Of a stretch of 64,000 nt of DNA, positions 62,652-64,000 are shown one piece after another. The notes beneath the pieces were generated by a model that was not told where the DNA came from, made no database searches, and saw nothing but the letters and a program-made list of their open reading frames with translations. A program made the translations under genes and the position numbers. Origin of the DNA: Hymenobacter sp. CRA2 (lineage in GTDB: Bacteria; Bacteroidota; Bacteroidia; Cytophagales; Hymenobacteraceae); contig NZ_MVBC01000011.1 in assembly GCF_002007105.1 (NCBI RefSeq), forward strand, positions 147,213 through 211,212, in the 5' to 3' direction. The first letter of the stretch is position 1. Each line of letters begins with the position of its first letter.

Positions 62652-63140
62652 ATGAAACGCCTGCTCGTAGCCCTGTCCCTGGCTGCCCTGACGCTGCTCG
62701 GGACCCTGGCCCACGGCCAAACCACCGGCCTGGCCATCAATACGCTGCCCCGCTACGGCAACCAGCCCAAGACCCGGGCCATGCGCAAGCTCGACCAGGA
62801 GTTCATCAATCAGTCGCTGAAGCAGTACCGCCACGACCGGCGGGCCGCCTCCGAAGGCAGCGTGACCGAGGGATGGAGCCACTTCTACGCCAACGACCTG
62901 ACGACCAGCATCAAGCGCTTCAACCAAGCCTGGCTGCTCGACTCCACCAACGCCAGCGTGTACTACGGCTTCAGCGCCTGCCTCACCGAGCAGGGCGAAG
63001 CCGCCGCCGCGCACCGCTACTTTCAGCTGGCCCAGCGCTACGACGCCCAGCACCAGGGCGCCAACAAGTACTACGAGCGGCTGACCTTGTACTACCAGAG
63101 CCGCAAGCAAACGGCCTCGCGCAGCGCCGGGGCGGTGTAG
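62652..63140 (+). CDS. secreted TPR-like hypothetical protein
   Basis: The 162-residue protein has a signal peptide (MKRLLVALSLAALTLLGTLA-HG). The rest is helical, with TPR-like units WSHFYANDLTTSIKRFNQAW, VYYGFSACLTEQGEAAAAHR and YFQLAQRYDAQHQGANKYYE. It probably acts in the periplasm. TATATTGC at about 62632-62639 may be its -7 element. A terminator follows at 63167-63199. Function is unknown. Confidence 0.75.
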   Translation: MKRLLVALSLAALTLLGTLAHGQTTGLAINTLPRYGNQPKTRAMRKLDQEFINQSLKQYRHDRRAASEGSVTEGWSHFYANDLTTSIKRFNQAWLLDSTNASVYYGFSACLTEQGEAAAAHRYFQLAQRYDAQHQGANKYYERLTLYYQSRKQTASRSAGAV

Positions 63141-63166
63141 AGAGTACGATTTGTTTTGCTTTTTAG

Positions 63167-63199
63167 AGGTCTGTGCAGAGTTTTGCGCAGACCTTTTTG
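63167..63199 (+). terminator. terminator after the TPR-like gene
   Basis: AGGTCTGTGC pairs with GCGCAGACCT around AGAGTTTT, followed by TTTTTG. It lies 27 bases after the stop codon. Confidence 0.8.
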
Positions 63200-63294
63200 T
63201 CTGGATCAAAGAACGTGCATACCCCAACTCATGGCAGGCTTACCTGACAGGGAAGCCTGCAATTATCGTTAAGAAGAACAGCTTTACGCGACAG

Positions 63295-63717
63295 ATGAAG
63301 ATATACAACTACCTCTTTTTTAAAGGGCACCAATTGGCTGCTAGATCTAGCTACAGTGACTTCCCTATTCTTGGCGCAGTAGCATTTGTGGCTCTATGCT
63401 GTATGTTTAATATATCCGCCCTATTATTGACCTTAGACGGATTTAATATTCTTAGCATTATTATACCAAATGAATACAGACACATAATCACTTTTGTATT
63501 CATTTTTTTGCTGGTGCTATATTACCTACATAATAAAAAGCATGTCCAAATTGTAGAGAGATACGCAGAAAGAGAGCAAAAAAGCAGGTTCTCAATTCAT
63601 CCATTAATAATAATAGCCGCATATTACGTAACCAGTTTTTGCATTTTGTTATTAGCAGGCCTATTCAAGAACAGAGATTGGGTTTTCTCCGAAATACCTC
63701 AATATTACTGGTATTGA
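63295..63717 (+). CDS. small three-helix membrane protein, hypothetical
   Basis: The 140-residue protein starts MKIYNYLFFKGHQLAARSSY and has three clear membrane helices (FPILGAVAFVALCCMFNISA, ITFVFIFLLVLYYLH and PLIIIAAYYVTSFCILLLAG). Small membrane proteins beginning MKIYNYLFFK are common in Bacteroidota, without known function. The gene is much richer in AT than the rest of the window, suggesting later acquisition. The frame is open upstream to 63151, but that part overlaps a terminator, so ATG 63295 is preferred. Confidence 0.75.
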   Translation: MKIYNYLFFKGHQLAARSSYSDFPILGAVAFVALCCMFNISALLLTLDGFNILSIIIPNEYRHIITFVFIFLLVLYYLHNKKHVQIVERYAEREQKSRFSIHPLIIIAAYYVTSFCILLLAGLFKNRDWVFSEIPQYYWY

Positions 63718-63750
63718 ATTCCAAAACTATATTTCATTTCTTCTAATAAT

Positions 63751-63840
63751 TTATAGCAAATCTGCGTTGCACCGTTCGTAAGTTGCAGGATTTCCATCAG
63801 GTAGACGGAAAGGATTGCCATCAAAATTGTAGTAAGGGGT
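63751..63840 (-). pseudogene. C-terminal fragment of a gene cut by the insertion sequence
   Basis: On the minus strand the fragment reads YYNFDGNPFRLPDG, then NPATYERCNADLL and stop. The sequence is protein-like (paired FDGNPFRLPDGNP motif) but has no start; a TGA lies directly upstream at 63841-63843. It abuts the left end of the IS630-type element and is probably the tail of an interrupted gene. Confidence 0.45.
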
Positions 63841-63906
63841 TCAGGCGACCTATAGCAGATTCACAGACAATGTAGCTGCTGGCGCTCCGCGTACGTAAGC
63901 GGCTGT

Positions 63907-64000
63907 ATGCAAGCATACTCGATGGATTTGCGTCAGCGCGTGGCGCAGGCGCTGGCCGAGCCGGGCGCCCGGCAGGCCCAAGTGGCCGCGCGCTTTTGCG
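63907..64000 (+). CDS. IS630-family transposase, N-terminal part (runs off the window)
   Basis: The first 31 residues read MQAYSMDLRQRVAQALAEPG, then ARQAQVAARFC. This matches the N-terminal helix-turn-helix of IS630/Tc1-type transposases (YSxDLRxRVxxA...QxxxAxxF). The rest lies beyond the right edge. The terminal inverted repeat cannot be defined without the other end. Confidence 0.7.
   Translation, partial: MQAYSMDLRQRVAQALAEPGARQAQVAARFC

Overview
The window looks like chromosomal DNA of a Bacteroidota member, most likely a Hymenobacter-like Cytophagales species. The evidence is a GC-rich genome, a compact his operon with fused hisB and hisIE, families common in that group (DUF2911, DUF349, YqgE, a RND adaptor with a TolC partner, DUF1015), and promoters of the Bacteroidota type (TTG, about 19 bases, TAnnTTTG). 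The genus is inferred from gene style and was not checked by any search.

Layout. 1-751 is a partial DUF2911 gene. 917-8731 is a complete histidine operon (hisG-D-C-B-H-A-F-IE) with its own promoter, a leader peptide carrying five consecutive histidines, a long palindromic element between hisB and hisH, and a terminator. 8.9-13.3 kb holds envelope sugar genes: a GT2 glycosyltransferase, a double LAB_N membrane protein, a nucleotide-sugar epimerase and a GT39 transferase. 13.4-15.1 kb contains a winged-helix protein diverging from an A-rich region that has no ORF but a near-perfect promoter. 15.1-21.8 kb holds a TPR protein, gyrA, a small lipoprotein, an HD hydrolase and a GNAT-like protein. 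22.4-25.7 kb is a decayed prophage or satellite at the 3' end of tRNA-Thr(UGU), with a duplicated att core, a LamG tail-type protein and a frameshifted lysis cassette.

26.4-31.3 kb carries an OmpR-type two-component pair, an EamA transporter and a HAMP/PAS histidine kinase. 32.2-38.3 kb is the most unusual cluster: two coiled-coil proteins, a substrate-binding protein fused to an OmpA peptidoglycan-binding domain, a SsuC-type permease and an ABC ATPase. Three of its four intergenic spaces are filled by three different repeat types. A sigma-54 response regulator follows at 39.2 kb, on the same strand.

40.6-52.8 kb is mainly housekeeping: DUF349, YqgE, PdxH, DUF1015, Maf, a NERD-like coiled-coil protein, catalase with a candidate Fur/PerR-like operator, and an MFS transporter. 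53-64 kb contains a broken PAS kinase, an SRPBCC protein, an EamA protein, DUF4259, a CxxC protein, gpsA, an RND adaptor with its TolC partner, the serine dehydratase beta subunit, tryptophan 2,3-dioxygenase, small hypothetical proteins, and at the right edge the start of an IS630-type transposase next to a gene fragment.

All calls come from reading the sequence and translations by eye. Family names rest on remembered motifs.
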